DNA of 46,155 bases, taken from contig JAUVLU010000021.1 of assembly GCA_030600585.1 (NCBI GenBank), positions 1 through 46,155 on the forward strand, in the 5' to 3' direction. Position numbers and translations under genes: made by a program. This DNA is from Candidatus Cloacimonadota bacterium (GTDB taxonomy: Bacteria; Cloacimonadota; Cloacimonadia; Cloacimonadales; TCS61). The notes beneath the pieces are model-generated. The model saw nothing but the letters and a program-made list of their open reading frames with translations, did no database searches and was not told the origin of the DNA. Shown one piece after another: positions 10,147 through 18,906 of the stretch. The stretch's first letter is position 1. The number at the start of each line of letters is the position of its first letter.

Positions 10147-11889
10147 TTATTTCAATAAAAGCATCTTCCTCGTTGCTGCCGATTTACCATCTAACAATAG
10201 TTGATAGAAATAAACACCAGAGGTAACAAGTTTATTGTTGTCATCCGTTCCGTTCCAAATTATGGAGTAGCCGACTCCGTCTGCTGTTGTGGAGAGAAAC
10301 TCTCCACACTCCAAAGTTTTTACTTTCTGTCCTTTAAGATTATAAATTTCGAGTGTCACAAATGAGGACGTTTGTGTTACGGAAAATGAAATCGTTGTTT
10401 CCGGATTAAATGGATTTGGGTAATTGCTTAAAAGATCAGCTTTAATTGTAATAAAATCATCATCAGCATCAGAACCGATCAGATCAATATCATCATCATT
10501 TCTTGGTTCCAGTTTAAACGTTCCATAAGTATAATCTACTATTCCTGTGAGGTTGTAGATCAGTTCGCCCAACAGAGGTTCATAAGTATAATCTCCCAAT
10601 CCGCCAACTATACAGGTACCGGATTCATCTTCAACTTCCCATTCTCCATAGCCAAGATCTTCATTGGAAACTGTTACATTCTGAAGTTTAACTAAAACAC
10701 TTTCGTAATCTTCTGTTGAAGATAGTTCTATGGTATTAATTATAACTGGTTCGGGAAGATCAGTTGTTCCTGAAATTGTCATATTGATTATATCGGTTAT
10801 CTCTGTTTTGTCATTGTATTCTAAAACAGTACCGGAAATTGTGATTTCATCACCAACCTCAACTTCTTGTAATGGATAGACAGTAATTCCATTCCAAGCT
10901 CCTATTCCATCCTGAATAAAGAAATAATACTCAAATATAGCAGTAACAACTCCGGAAGTTTCTACCAGTTCACCTTCATACGGAGAGGGTCCGGTAATGG
11001 AATATTGGATTTCATAAATTGTATAGGGAGTAACTGGGATTGGTTCAATAATAGAGAAAGGATCGTTACTCTGGTCTGACGGATCTCCATCAATTGCGTC
11101 AGAAATGATAATAACATACCCATCGCTAATTGATTGATCGATCGGGATATCCCATTCCCACTCTCCGTCGTTTTCAGTGGAAGCAATCAGAATTTCTCTG
11201 GTTCTTTCGTAAATCATACCCAATTCTATCTTTACATTATCTGTGAAATTTATTGATGTCCAGGTAATTGGATGAATAGAACCCTGTTCCCATTGTTCTC
11301 CACCGTTTGGACTTACTACAATAATTGTAGGTTCTGGAGTTCCTCCCAAAGTTTGACCAATATTCAATTCTCCGGGAGTTTCTGGTGCAGGATCTTGCCA
11401 GATAAAATCACTATAAACAGCTCCTGACCCAAGTAATTGAAGTGACTCTCCAATTAAAGTTGAGCTTCCTTCAACAACACCAATATCAGTTGACATCACA
11501 CCATTTGCCGGACCATCAACTGCTTCAAAAGTACCTTCATAACTTAGGAATTGTCCAGTGATAAGAGTGCCCTGGTAATCAATTGCAATCCCGTCTGGAG
11601 CTCCATTTTGAATGCCGGCAATTAATTTATGATAAATAGTGAAATTATCAATAACAGACCCTGTTGTAAAAGAATCTAGAGTATGTGTTCCATAACTTGC
11701 CCCTCCGTTACCATTATACTGAGTTAGTGTGAAATCACTTAATGTATAACTTCCTGCATCTTCCAGAATAATCTCAACAAATTCACCTTCATCGGTGCCT
11801 TCGTTATCGTAATGTAACTCGTTTATCCACACATTCTGTGCCGAAAGCAACGTTCCTAAAAATAATACAACTATGAACAATTTTTTCAT
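10147..11889 (-). CDS. Secreted LTD/OB-fold protein with type IX-like C-terminal sorting domain
   Basis: Exported 580-residue multidomain protein. Order: signal peptide MKKLFIVVLFLGTLLSAQ; a lamin-tail-like domain (INELHYDNEGTDEGEFVEI, about 20-180); a Kre9/KNH-like Ig domain (SPNGGEQWEQGSIHPITW, about 190-285); a YhcR-type OB fold (about 290-470, EGELVETSGVVTAIF, VGDEITISGTV); and the FlgD-Ig-like sorting domain starting at YPNPFNPETTISFSV, with terminal KMLLLK. LTD and OB domains occur in extracellular nucleases and binding proteins, but no nuclease active site is visible, so a binding or adhesive role is more likely. AGGAGG precedes the ATG. The gene follows the DUF6765-like gene by 19 bp. 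Two palindromic repeats are embedded in its sorting domain. Confidence 0.85.
   Translation of the reverse strand: MKKLFIVVLFLGTLLSAQNVWINELHYDNEGTDEGEFVEIILEDAGSYTLSDFTLTQYNGNGGASYGTHTLDSFTTGSVIDNFTIYHKLIAGIQNGAPDGIAIDYQGTLITGQFLSYEGTFEAVDGPANGVMSTDIGVVEGSSTLIGESLQLLGSGAVYSDFIWQDPAPETPGELNIGQTLGGTPEPTIIVVSPNGGEQWEQGSIHPITWTSINFTDNVKIELGMIYERTREILIASTENDGEWEWDIPIDQSISDGYVIIISDAIDGDPSDQSNDPFSIIEPIPVTPYTIYEIQYSITGPSPYEGELVETSGVVTAIFEYYFFIQDGIGAWNGITVYPLQEVEVGDEITISGTVLEYNDKTEITDIINMTISGTTDLPEPVIINTIELSSTEDYESVLVKLQNVTVSNEDLGYGEWEVEDESGTCIVGGLGDYTYEPLLGELIYNLTGIVDYTYGTFKLEPRNDDDIDLIGSDADDDFITIKADLLSNYPNPFNPETTISFSVTQTSSFVTLEIYNLKGQKVKTLECGEFLSTTADGVGYSIIWNGTDDNNKLVTSGVYFYQLLLDGKSAATRKMLLLK
10264..10312 (-). 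repeat. 49-bp double-hairpin repeat inside the sorting-domain coding sequence
   Basis: On the minus strand the outer arms GGAGT / ACTCC enclose a hairpin TGTGGAGAG-loop-CTCTCCACA and a second GAC/GTC hairpin. The same 49-mer with three substitutions occurs at 33385-33433 in the other secreted protein. It encodes most of the ECGEFLSTTADGVGYSI segment, which is longer than the usual loop at this place in FlgD-like domains. Confidence 0.8.
10357..10376 (-). repeat. Short palindromic repeat in coding sequence (CACAAAC family)
   Basis: On the minus strand CACAAACG-TCCT-CATTTGTG, near-palindromic with one mismatch. The same family occurs at 33321-33340 and 40450-40468. Here it encodes part of QTSSFVT in the sorting domain. 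Confidence 0.65.
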
Positions 11890-11908
11890 CTTTTCCTCCT
11901 GAAATTTA

Positions 11909-12910
11909 TTACCATTCTTTAATTTCTATTTGAGAGAAGATCGGTTCCATTCTATCGGCTGCTCTCTTCTGATAATTCTTTGCAGCTTCCTGGAATCTAT
12001 ACCAATTTGTTTTTTTATAATTTTCACTAAAAGAGAGTTTATCTTTTATTGGATCGAATTTAACTTTTTTATCATCAAGGAAATTAATATCTTCTGTAAT
12101 TGCTTCACAAAACCAGCTATATGGATCATATTCAACACTAATACCATGATCGGAGATAAGTTCTTTATACTTTTCTATTCTCATTTTCATTTGTTTCTTG
12201 TATGAAGGTAGCTGTCTTTCATCAATTTTATTTTTAAGGATCTCAGTGATATTAGCTTTAACTTCTGTCCAGTTAGTCGGGCTTGCAGTGAACATAAGAA
12301 AGTTCTTATAAAGTTTATTAGCTGCCAGCAAAACGCGTTCTGTATTATCAATTGTAGCATTCTCTTCTATGAGGCGTGGATCGTGCCAGACAAGGTTTGG
12401 TATATCCGGTTTGTAACCTGCATCTGCATGTCCAATATTTGGAGAAAGAGATTCCCAAACTCCTTTCATAGCATTCATCTCGTCAAAATTACCAATAAAA
12501 TTCTGATGAGAAATTGTATCGGCTAACATATGTGAAGCAATGCCAAGTGAGTATAAGTTTTCACTCTTTGTTGCATCATAGAATATTTCTTGAGCATGCG
12601 TACTGGAAGAGGTAGTTACAAGAAGATGCATTTTACCATCTTTCCTTCTCGTTTTGGGGCTTGTTGGGTTTCCGGGCAGGAAATGGAATAACAAATATAT
12701 TCGCATTAATTGTTTTCTGGGGCGAAGAATATTCTTAGTTTGAGTAATGTAATTCTCGTAATCAGACCCATCCGGAAGCTTAATTTTATATTGGGTTGAA
12801 TTATCATCTACATATTGTGATGAATAGGCAATAATCTCGGCTTCACTATTGTCAAAACCTGCTTCTAATGCCAAATACTTTGTCAGGTAATAATGAAATT
12901 CAATATTCAT
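11909..12910 (-). CDS. DUF6765-like conserved protein
   Basis: The 333-residue soluble protein has no signal peptide. It opens with MNIEFHYYLTKYLALEAGF and carries histidine/aspartate clusters (HMLADTISHQNF, IGHADAGYKPDIP, WHDPRL) that look like metal-binding sites of an all-helical HD- or phospholipase C-like fold. The arrangement resembles the DUF6765 family; I recognise the pattern but not a tested function. A GAGGGAGAG ribosome site lies just before the ATG. The gene is first in a two-gene unit with the secreted LTD/OB protein 19 bp downstream. A TTGACA on the minus strand at 13001-12996 could be its -35, but the matching -10 (AAACAT) is weak. Confidence 0.6.
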   Translation of the reverse strand: MNIEFHYYLTKYLALEAGFDNSEAEIIAYSSQYVDDNSTQYKIKLPDGSDYENYITQTKNILRPRKQLMRIYLLFHFLPGNPTSPKTRRKDGKMHLLVTTSSSTHAQEIFYDATKSENLYSLGIASHMLADTISHQNFIGNFDEMNAMKGVWESLSPNIGHADAGYKPDIPNLVWHDPRLIEENATIDNTERVLLAANKLYKNFLMFTASPTNWTEVKANITEILKNKIDERQLPSYKKQMKMRIEKYKELISDHGISVEYDPYSWFCEAITEDINFLDDKKVKFDPIKDKLSFSENYKKTNWYRFQEAAKNYQKRAADRMEPIFSQIEIKEW

Positions 12911-13134
12911 GATCTCTCCCTCTTATTATTTAAAAATCAACTATAATTAATTATATAATTATCCATGAATTAATGTTTATTAGATAAACCTATGGTGTCA
13001 ACTAATTATTATTTTATTAAAGTAGTTATACAAATAAGCGTCAATATAGCATGAGCAGGTTTGGAATGTAATGCAGACTGAAAATAATATAATCTTGATA
13101 TTTTGTACTACTGTCAAGTCAAGCGTGTTCTCGT

Positions 13135-13155
13135 TTCCAATCCCCTGATTGGGAA
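13135..13155. repeat. Short palindromic repeat (TTCCCAATC...GATTGGGAA)
   Basis: Arms TTCCAATC and GATTGGGAA surround CCCT. An almost identical copy lies at 22942-22963 downstream of ndk. Both are intergenic, suggesting a REP-like family. Confidence 0.6.
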
Positions 13156-13235
13156 CGCATTAAAAGCCAAGATCAAATGTGCTGATATGTCATTCAATGC
13201 TTTACTTAACATTACTTTTATCTTAAAAAATGTAA

Positions 13236-13269
13236 TTGAAAAAGCCCCATTCATTATCGAATAGGGCTT
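13236..13269 (-). terminator. Rho-independent terminator of rpiB-glyA
   Basis: On the minus strand AAGCCCTATTC pairs with GAATGGGGCTT (11 bp, one G-T wobble), followed by TTTTTCAATT. It lies just after the glyA stop codon. Confidence 0.88.
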
Positions 13270-13287
13270 ATTTGTATATATTAATAT

Positions 13288-14595
13288 TTATTTATCTTCA
13301 ATTAGAAGTTCGGGATAGAGTGGGAATTTGGCACAGAAATTACGAACTTCATTTTTGATTTGAGCTAATTTGTCTTCATCATTATGATTAGAAAAAACTT
13401 GAGAGATGAATTCTGCAATTTGTTCCATATCTTGTTCTTTCATTCCTCTTGTTGTAATTGCTGGAGTTCCAAGGCGAATACCAGAGGCTACAAATGGAGG
13501 TCTGCTGTCGAAAGGAACTGTGTTCTTATTTGCAGTGACACCAGCTTTATCGAGAGCGCCTTCCATCTTTTTCCCACTAGGATTTCCACTGTCTTTATCA
13601 CCCAGATCGATCAGCATGAGATGTGTATCTGTTCCACCTGAAACTAAACGGAATCCCTTTTCTTCTAAAGCCTTTGCTAAGGCTGCTGCATTCTTTACTA
13701 CTTGATCTTGATAAATTTTAAAATCATCTTGAAGCACTTCCTTAAATGCTGCTGCTTTTGCAGCAATAACATGCTCAAGCGGTCCGCCCTGTATTCCCGG
13801 GAAAACTTGTTTATCAATTTCTTTTGCGTATTCTTCTTTACAGAGGATCATGCCGCCGCGCGGTCCTCGTAAAGTTTTATGAGTTGTGGTCGTTACGATA
13901 TCTGCATACGGAACAGGATTCTGATGATTTCCAGTTGCAACAAGTCCGGCAATATGAGCCATATCGACAAATAATTTTGCATCGACTTCATCGGCTATCT
14001 CACGGAATTTTTTAAAATCGATTTTACGAGGATATGCACTGGCTCCGGTAAGTATCATTTTGGGTTTATGCTCGATGGCAAGTCTTCTTATCTCGTCATA
14101 ATCAAATTGTTCGGTATCTTTATTTACGCCATAAGGTATTATATTGTATAGCATACCGGAGAAGCTGAGTGGATGACCGTGAGTAAGATGTCCACCGTGA
14201 GTAAGTTCTAAACTTAGAACAGTATCGCCAGGTTTTACCAGAGAAAAATAAGTAGCCATATTTGCTTGGGAGCCGGAATGAGGCTGCACGTTAACATGAT
14301 CTGCACCATAGATTTCTTTTGCTCTTTCAATAGCGAGTTTTTCAACTTCATCTATCCATTCGCAGCCGCCATAATATCTTCCGTATAGTTCGTATTTAAG
14401 TTTTCCGGTCTTCTTGCTGTAGCGATAGGGGTAACCTTCGGCATATTTATTTGTGAGAACAGAACCGGCAGCGTCAAGTATAGTTCTGGAAACAAAATTT
14501 TCAGAGGCGATCAGTTCCAGATTTTCTGTTTGACGCTTCAATTCTTTGTACATTGCATCGTAAAGTTCCGGATCATTCTTTTTAATAAATTTCAT
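13288..14595 (-). CDS. glyA: Serine hydroxymethyltransferase
   Basis: PLP enzyme converting serine and tetrahydrofolate to glycine and methylene-tetrahydrofolate, the main source of one-carbon units. The PLP lysine is K240 in [16 protein letters not shown]. The substrate-binding [11 protein letters not shown] and [11 protein letters not shown] are intact. At 435 residues it is longer than E. coli GlyA because the usual EGYPGKRYYGGCE becomes EGYP, then about 14 extra residues ([15 protein letters not shown]), then GRYYGGCE. The rest aligns without gaps by eye, so it should be active. GGAGG precedes the ATG. It follows rpiB by 3 bp, a common gene pair, and ends at a strong terminator. Confidence 0.97.
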   Translation of the reverse strand: MKFIKKNDPELYDAMYKELKRQTENLELIASENFVSRTILDAAGSVLTNKYAEGYPYRYSKKTGKLKYELYGRYYGGCEWIDEVEKLAIERAKEIYGADHVNVQPHSGSQANMATYFSLVKPGDTVLSLELTHGGHLTHGHPLSFSGMLYNIIPYGVNKDTEQFDYDEIRRLAIEHKPKMILTGASAYPRKIDFKKFREIADEVDAKLFVDMAHIAGLVATGNHQNPVPYADIVTTTTHKTLRGPRGGMILCKEEYAKEIDKQVFPGIQGGPLEHVIAAKAAAFKEVLQDDFKIYQDQVVKNAAALAKALEEKGFRLVSGGTDTHLMLIDLGDKDSGNPSGKKMEGALDKAGVTANKNTVPFDSRPPFVASGIRLGTPAITTRGMKEQDMEQIAEFISQVFSNHNDEDKLAQIKNEVRNFCAKFPLYPELLIEDK

Positions 14596-14598
14596 TTA

Positions 14599-15036
14599 TT
14601 ATTCCTCCTTTTCATAATCTGATATTTTATCTAACCTTTTTTGGTGTCTTTCACCTTCAAACTCAGTATTTAACCAAACATCAATGATTTCTTTTGCAAG
14701 ATATTCTGAGATGAATCTTCCTGACAAAACCAAAATATTGGAATTATTATGCTTGCGGGAGAGTTCGGCAAATTGCTTAGTCTGGCATAATGCAGCTCGT
14801 ATTCCTGAAACTTTATTGGCAACGATACTCATACCAAGACCGCTTCCACAGATCAGTATTCCTCTTTCACAATCTCCACCGGCAACCGCTTTTGCTGCCT
14901 TGAATCCGGTATCGGGATAATCCATCGATTCTGAAGAGTAAGTTCCAAAATCTACAATTTCCATTTCGGAAAAAAATTCTTTGATCTGCTCTTTAAGTTC
15001 AAAACCGGCATGATCGGAAGCAATGGCTATTTTCAT
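14599..15036 (-). CDS. rpiB: Ribose-5-phosphate isomerase B
   Basis: RpiB/LacAB-family isomerase (145 residues) interconverting ribose 5-phosphate and ribulose 5-phosphate. The start MKIAIASDHAGFELK carries the phosphate-binding Asp8/His9 pair. The catalytic cysteine lies in ILICGSGLGMSI (C63), and RKHNNSN supplies the conserved His. It is the normal full length of the family. It sits 3 bp upstream of glyA and is presumably cotranscribed with it. A GGGGA ribosome site precedes the ATG. The 104-bp gap to the upstream acyl-CoA synthetase gene shows no clear terminator, so readthrough from that operon is possible. Confidence 0.95.
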   Translation of the reverse strand: MKIAIASDHAGFELKEQIKEFFSEMEIVDFGTYSSESMDYPDTGFKAAKAVAGGDCERGILICGSGLGMSIVANKVSGIRAALCQTKQFAELSRKHNNSNILVLSGRFISEYLAKEIIDVWLNTEFEGERHQKRLDKISDYEKEE

Positions 15037-15140
15037 TTATTTGTCCCCTTATTATTTTCACCTTTTTCTGCCATCAAACAAGCAAAAGCAAAAGAATATA
15101 ATCAGTCTTATTCGGCATCATTAATAGAAGCTTCGAATTT

Positions 15141-16778
15141 TCAAATATTTAGTTTTTTAGTCATTTCATCGCGAAGCTTGAATTTTTGGATTTTTCCTGA
15201 TGCCGTCATTGGAAAACTATTAACGAATACAACATAATACGGCTGTTTGTGGCGCGCAATGTTTTGCATGCAGAAATCTTTAATTTCTTCCGGTGTTGCG
15301 ATTTCACCCTCTTTTAGTATGATCGCAGCTAAAACTTGCTCGCCATATTTTTGATCTGGCACTCCAACAACCTGAACATCGTTAATTTTTGGATGAGTAT
15401 ATAAAAATTCTTCGATCTCGCGAGGATAAATATTTTCACCACCGCGTATGATCATATCTTTGATACGTCCGGTAATTTTAAGATATCCGTCTTCATCCAT
15501 TACACCAAGATCGCCGGAATGCAGCCATCCGTTTCTTATTGCCGATTCAGTTTCCTTTTCCATCTTGTAATAACCGATCATCACGCATTCACCTGACATA
15601 ATGATTTCACCCTGTTCACCAAGCTTGCAGTCCATCCCACTATCAGGATTAACTATTTTCATTTTCATTGGAGGTAATGCTTTTCCCACAGTTGTTGTAC
15701 GATGCGCAACATCATCATCAACAGATGTCATGGTAATAACAGGAGAGTTTTCGGTTAAGCCATAGGCAATAGTGATCTGTGAGCAATGCATGTCGTTAAT
15801 AACCTTGTTCATAACCTCAACAGGACATGGTGAGCCTGCCATAATACCGGTACGAAGTGACTTTGTGTCATATTTATTCCTGTTTTCAACACCAAGCTCA
15901 GCAATAAACATTGTTGGAACACCGTGTAAAACTGTACATTTTTCATCATTGACAAGTTTCAGTACTTCTTCGGCATCAAAGTTAACTAACGGCAGCATGG
16001 TTGTACCATGTGTAATGGCGGCAAGTATTCCCAAAACGCAGCCAAAACAGTGGAAGAACGGGACAGGAATGCACATACGGTCTTTTTCAGAAAGCTTCAT
16101 CTGTTCACCGATAAGGTAAGCATTATTTGCAATATTATTATGCGTAAGCATAACGCCCTTCGGAAATCCTGTAGTGCCTGAAGTATATTGCATATTTACA
16201 ACATCATCTTCTTTCAGCGTATTTTTAATTTCATCCAGTTCTGCATCCGAGATGTCTTTGCCCATTTCTCTGAAATCTTTGTAGCTCAAGGCATGTTCAC
16301 TTGTTGGTCCATCAAATAAAACAACGTTTTTGAGCATCGGAATTTTTTTTGATTCAAGCTTTCCTTTACCAAGCCATTCCGCATCATCTAAAACCTTTTT
16401 TAACCAGTTAAAATATTCACTGCTTTTGAATTTATCTATCAAGAAAATCGCCTTAGAATCGGATTGTTTTAATAAATATTCGAGTTCATGAGATTTATAA
16501 TTAGTATTAACTGTAACAAGAACAGCACCAATTTTAGCGAGTGAGAACATTAAAACCGGCCATTCAGGGATATTAGTTGACCAAATTGATACGTGATCAC
16601 CTTTTTTGATATTCATTGCCAAAAGAGATTTAGCGACTTTATCTACCTCATCATTAAATTGCTTATATGTAAGACGAATATTTAGATCTGGATATACCAG
16701 AGCTTCGTTATCCGGAAATTCTTTGGAAATTCTTTCAATCAATTGTCCCAATGTATCATTAAGCGGCATTTTATTCAT
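15141..16778 (-). CDS. Acyl-CoA synthetase (AMP-binding, FadD-like)
   Basis: ANL-superfamily acyl-CoA ligase, 545 residues. It activates a carboxylic acid to acyl-AMP and then acyl-CoA. Motifs in order are the phosphate loop MQYTSGTTGFPKGVMLTH, YGLTENSPV (adenine binding), HSGDLGVMDEDGYLKITGR, IRGGENIYPREIEEFL (hinge and CoA side), and the C-terminal catalytic lysine in TASGKIQKFKLR. It is closest in pattern to medium- or long-chain fatty-acyl-CoA synthetases; chain length cannot be read. The start is the ATG at 16778 because AAGGAGA lies 6 bp upstream. An upstream ATG at 16826 would read through two alternative hairpins. It follows another acyl-CoA synthetase gene by 70 bp. Confidence 0.9.
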   Translation of the reverse strand: MNKMPLNDTLGQLIERISKEFPDNEALVYPDLNIRLTYKQFNDEVDKVAKSLLAMNIKKGDHVSIWSTNIPEWPVLMFSLAKIGAVLVTVNTNYKSHELEYLLKQSDSKAIFLIDKFKSSEYFNWLKKVLDDAEWLGKGKLESKKIPMLKNVVLFDGPTSEHALSYKDFREMGKDISDAELDEIKNTLKEDDVVNMQYTSGTTGFPKGVMLTHNNIANNAYLIGEQMKLSEKDRMCIPVPFFHCFGCVLGILAAITHGTTMLPLVNFDAEEVLKLVNDEKCTVLHGVPTMFIAELGVENRNKYDTKSLRTGIMAGSPCPVEVMNKVINDMHCSQITIAYGLTENSPVITMTSVDDDVAHRTTTVGKALPPMKMKIVNPDSGMDCKLGEQGEIIMSGECVMIGYYKMEKETESAIRNGWLHSGDLGVMDEDGYLKITGRIKDMIIRGGENIYPREIEEFLYTHPKINDVQVVGVPDQKYGEQVLAAIILKEGEIATPEEIKDFCMQNIARHKQPYYVVFVNSFPMTASGKIQKFKLRDEMTKKLNI

Positions 16779-16795
16779 ATTGATTCTCCTTAAAG

Positions 16796-16835
16796 ATGCT
16801 ATCACGAATCTGATAGCATACGGCATCAGATTCGT
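16796..16835 (-). promoter_or_regulatory. Two mutually exclusive hairpins in the leader between two acyl-CoA synthetase genes
   Basis: Read on the minus strand, ACGAATCTGAT (16835-16825) pairs perfectly with ATCAGATTCGT (16814-16804). Alternatively ATGCTATCA (16819-16811) pairs perfectly with TGATAGCAT (16804-16796). The two stems share 16811-16814 and position 16804 and cannot form together. The second ends 4 bp before the ribosome-binding site (16791-16785) of the downstream gene. No T-tract follows, so any control would act on translation or RNA processing rather than termination. Confidence 0.55.
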
Positions 16836-16848
16836 AATGGCAAATAAT

Positions 16849-18489
16849 TTATCCTCGTTCTCTCAATTTTCTTCTAAGAATTTTACCGGAAACAGTTTTA
16901 GGTAAACTATCATTATATTCTATCATTCGTGGATATTTATAGGGAGCGGTCTTTGATTTTACAAAATTTTGAATCTCTTTTGTCAATTCTTCAGACGGGC
17001 TATATCCTTTAGTAAGGACTATAAAAGCCTTAACAAGTATTCCTCGAATACCATCCGGGTCATTAACACCTACAACAGCAGATTCAGCGACAGCCGGATG
17101 TTCCATCAGAACAGATTCAACTTCAAATGGACCTATTCTATATCCGGAAGATTTGATAACATCGTCATCTCGACCGACAAACCAAAAATATCCATCTTCA
17201 TCACGATAAGCTTTGTCACCTGTAAGATAATAATCTCCCTGGAACGATGTTGCCATAATATCAGGATCTTTCCAATATTCTTTCATAAGTCCTGGAGGTT
17301 TTGGTTTGCTTTTATCCAAATATAATGCAATTTGACCTTCTTCGTTTGGAGGGCATTCCTGTAGATTCTGATCAATAATTCTTACATCATGTCCTGGAGT
17401 AGGGAACCCTACCGAGCCAAACCTTAAAGGAAGAAATTCGAAGTTAGATAAAAGCGCAACGGTTTCAGTTTGACCGAAAAAGTCATAGATATCAAGGTTA
17501 AAGTTATCCTTCCAAACTCTAATAACTTCTGGATTCAAAGGTTCTCCGGCTGCCATGCAATGTCTTAGTTTTAATTTGAATTTACTGAGATCAGTTTGGA
17601 TAAGCATTCTATATACAGTTGGTGGTGCACAAAAAGTTGTTACACCGTATCTTTCCATCAGGCCTAACAGTCCATCAGAATCAAATCTTCCCGGATTGTC
17701 CCACTGAATAATGGCTGCACCAACTATCATTTGACCAAATAATTTTCCCCATGCACATTTAGCCCAACCTGTATCAGAGACAGTCAAGTGTAAATCAGTT
17801 GGTTTCAAATTCTGACAGAATTTTGCAGTTACTTCGTGTCCCAGAGGATAAGCGTGTGTGTGAAGCACCATTTTGGGTTGTCCGGTAGTACCTGAAGTAA
17901 AATAAATCATCAATGGATCTGAACTTTTAGTATTGGTAATTTTGTTTTTATCCAGCGAAATTGGCATGTTTTTCATTTTAGCAACGAGATCTTCCCAACC
18001 GGTCTTTGAACCATCCATAAGGATTTTATGTTTTATATTAGTGCATTTTTTTAATGCTTTTTCAACTGATGCAGTATGATTAGAATTTGTAATAACACCG
18101 ACTGCTTCAGAGCGATTTAATCTGTATTCAATATCCTTAGTGGTAAGAAGAGCAGTTCCGGGCATTGGAACAATACCGAGCTTGAACATACCAAGCATGC
18201 AGTAGTACCACTCAGGCACAGAATCAGAAATGATCAGAATTTTATCTCCCTTCTTGAAACCAAGTTCTAATAAGAGATTTGCCATCTTGTTTGACTGAAC
18301 CATTAACTCATAAAATGTATCGAACTTAGCAGATTCGCCGTCTGGTAAAATTGAAACAAGAGCCAATTTTGTTTTATCCGCCTCTGCCCATTTATCTACC
18401 ACATCAAAACCAAAATTATAATATTCCGGTATATCCCATTTCCAAGTGTTATAAATATCCTCATAAGTTTTTTTATCTACTTTAGACAT
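16849..18489 (-). CDS. Acyl-CoA synthetase, medium-chain/acetate-CoA-ligase-like
   Basis: Second ANL-family ligase (546 residues), patterned on the medium-chain acyl-CoA synthetases (ACSM-like). The start shows WKWDIPEYYNFGFDVVDKWA, then the phosphate loop MIYFTSGTTGQPKMVLHTH, FFGQTETVALLSNF, TGDKAYRDEDGYFWFVGRDD, VIKSSGYRIGPFEVESVLMEH, and the catalytic lysine in PKTVSGKILRRKLRE. Substrates are probably short or medium fatty acids. GGAGG lies before the ATG. It is the first gene of a pair with the FadD-like enzyme; the 70-bp gap carries the alternative hairpins. It differs enough from its neighbour that the pair is not a recent duplication. Confidence 0.9.
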   Translation of the reverse strand: MSKVDKKTYEDIYNTWKWDIPEYYNFGFDVVDKWAEADKTKLALVSILPDGESAKFDTFYELMVQSNKMANLLLELGFKKGDKILIISDSVPEWYYCMLGMFKLGIVPMPGTALLTTKDIEYRLNRSEAVGVITNSNHTASVEKALKKCTNIKHKILMDGSKTGWEDLVAKMKNMPISLDKNKITNTKSSDPLMIYFTSGTTGQPKMVLHTHAYPLGHEVTAKFCQNLKPTDLHLTVSDTGWAKCAWGKLFGQMIVGAAIIQWDNPGRFDSDGLLGLMERYGVTTFCAPPTVYRMLIQTDLSKFKLKLRHCMAAGEPLNPEVIRVWKDNFNLDIYDFFGQTETVALLSNFEFLPLRFGSVGFPTPGHDVRIIDQNLQECPPNEEGQIALYLDKSKPKPPGLMKEYWKDPDIMATSFQGDYYLTGDKAYRDEDGYFWFVGRDDDVIKSSGYRIGPFEVESVLMEHPAVAESAVVGVNDPDGIRGILVKAFIVLTKGYSPSEELTKEIQNFVKSKTAPYKYPRMIEYNDSLPKTVSGKILRRKLRERG

Positions 18490-18624
18490 ACTACCTCCAT
18501 TGGTTTAAATTTTATTCAAAACAAAAAATGTGAGCATAGATGTCAAGAAATTAAGAATTCACACATCCCCTGAAAAAAAATATTTGTGTTGTTTCTTTTT
18601 TTGAAAATGATAAAGTAAATTATT

Positions 18625-18761
18625 AGAAGCCCACGAATTTATTCGTGGGAATAATTATCCAAACTGCTTATATTAACCGGTTTACCGGTTTTTAATAAAC
18701 GATTGAAACTGTTATCTTTTTCTGTGTGTTTTCGGTCTCACGAATAGATTGGTGGGCTTCT
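18625..18761. repeat. 137-bp MITE-like element or structured RNA with 23-bp terminal inverted repeats
   Basis: The left end starts AGAAGCCCAC and the right end finishes GTGGGCTTCT. Over 23 bp the two ends are inverted copies with two mismatches. The left end also contains its own perfect palindrome CCCACGAA-TTTA-TTCGTGGG (18630-18649). The centre has AACCGG/CCGGTT repeats. No reading frame is present. It could be a small non-autonomous mobile element or a folded RNA; sequence alone does not decide. Confidence 0.6.
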
Positions 18762-18859
18762 TAGAAAAAATTTCAGCCTTAAAATATGTATGTTAGCGGC
18801 TTTGTTTCTGTATTTTTTTAGGGGGATGTATATAAAATGTTTTGATAGAAAAGTTGAAA

Positions 18860-18892
18860 TAAAAAAAGAGGTTGCTGAAAACAGCAACCTCT
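18860..18892 (-). terminator. Rho-independent terminator of the OFA transporter gene
   Basis: A perfect 10-bp stem AGAGGTTGCT / AGCAACCTCT with a 6-nt loop is followed on the minus strand by seven T. It lies 15 bp past the stop codon. Confidence 0.93.
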
Positions 18893-18906
18893 CTTATAAA
18901 TATGCT

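Larger units (their letters stand above)
12911..13287. other. Intergenic region upstream of DUF6765-like gene and downstream of glyA
   Basis: This 377-bp AT-rich gap holds the probable promoter of the minus-strand pair at its left end, a short palindromic repeat at 13135-13155 and the glyA terminator at its right end. No tRNA or convincing small reading frame is seen. Confidence 0.6.
18490..18906. other. Intergenic region with inverted-repeat element
   Basis: This 417-bp gap lies between an acyl-CoA synthetase gene and the OFA transporter gene. It contains a 137-bp inverted-repeat element (18625-18761) and the transporter terminator (18860-18892). The left 100 bp should hold the promoter for the minus-strand synthetase genes; no strong -35/-10 pair is seen. 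Confidence 0.6.
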
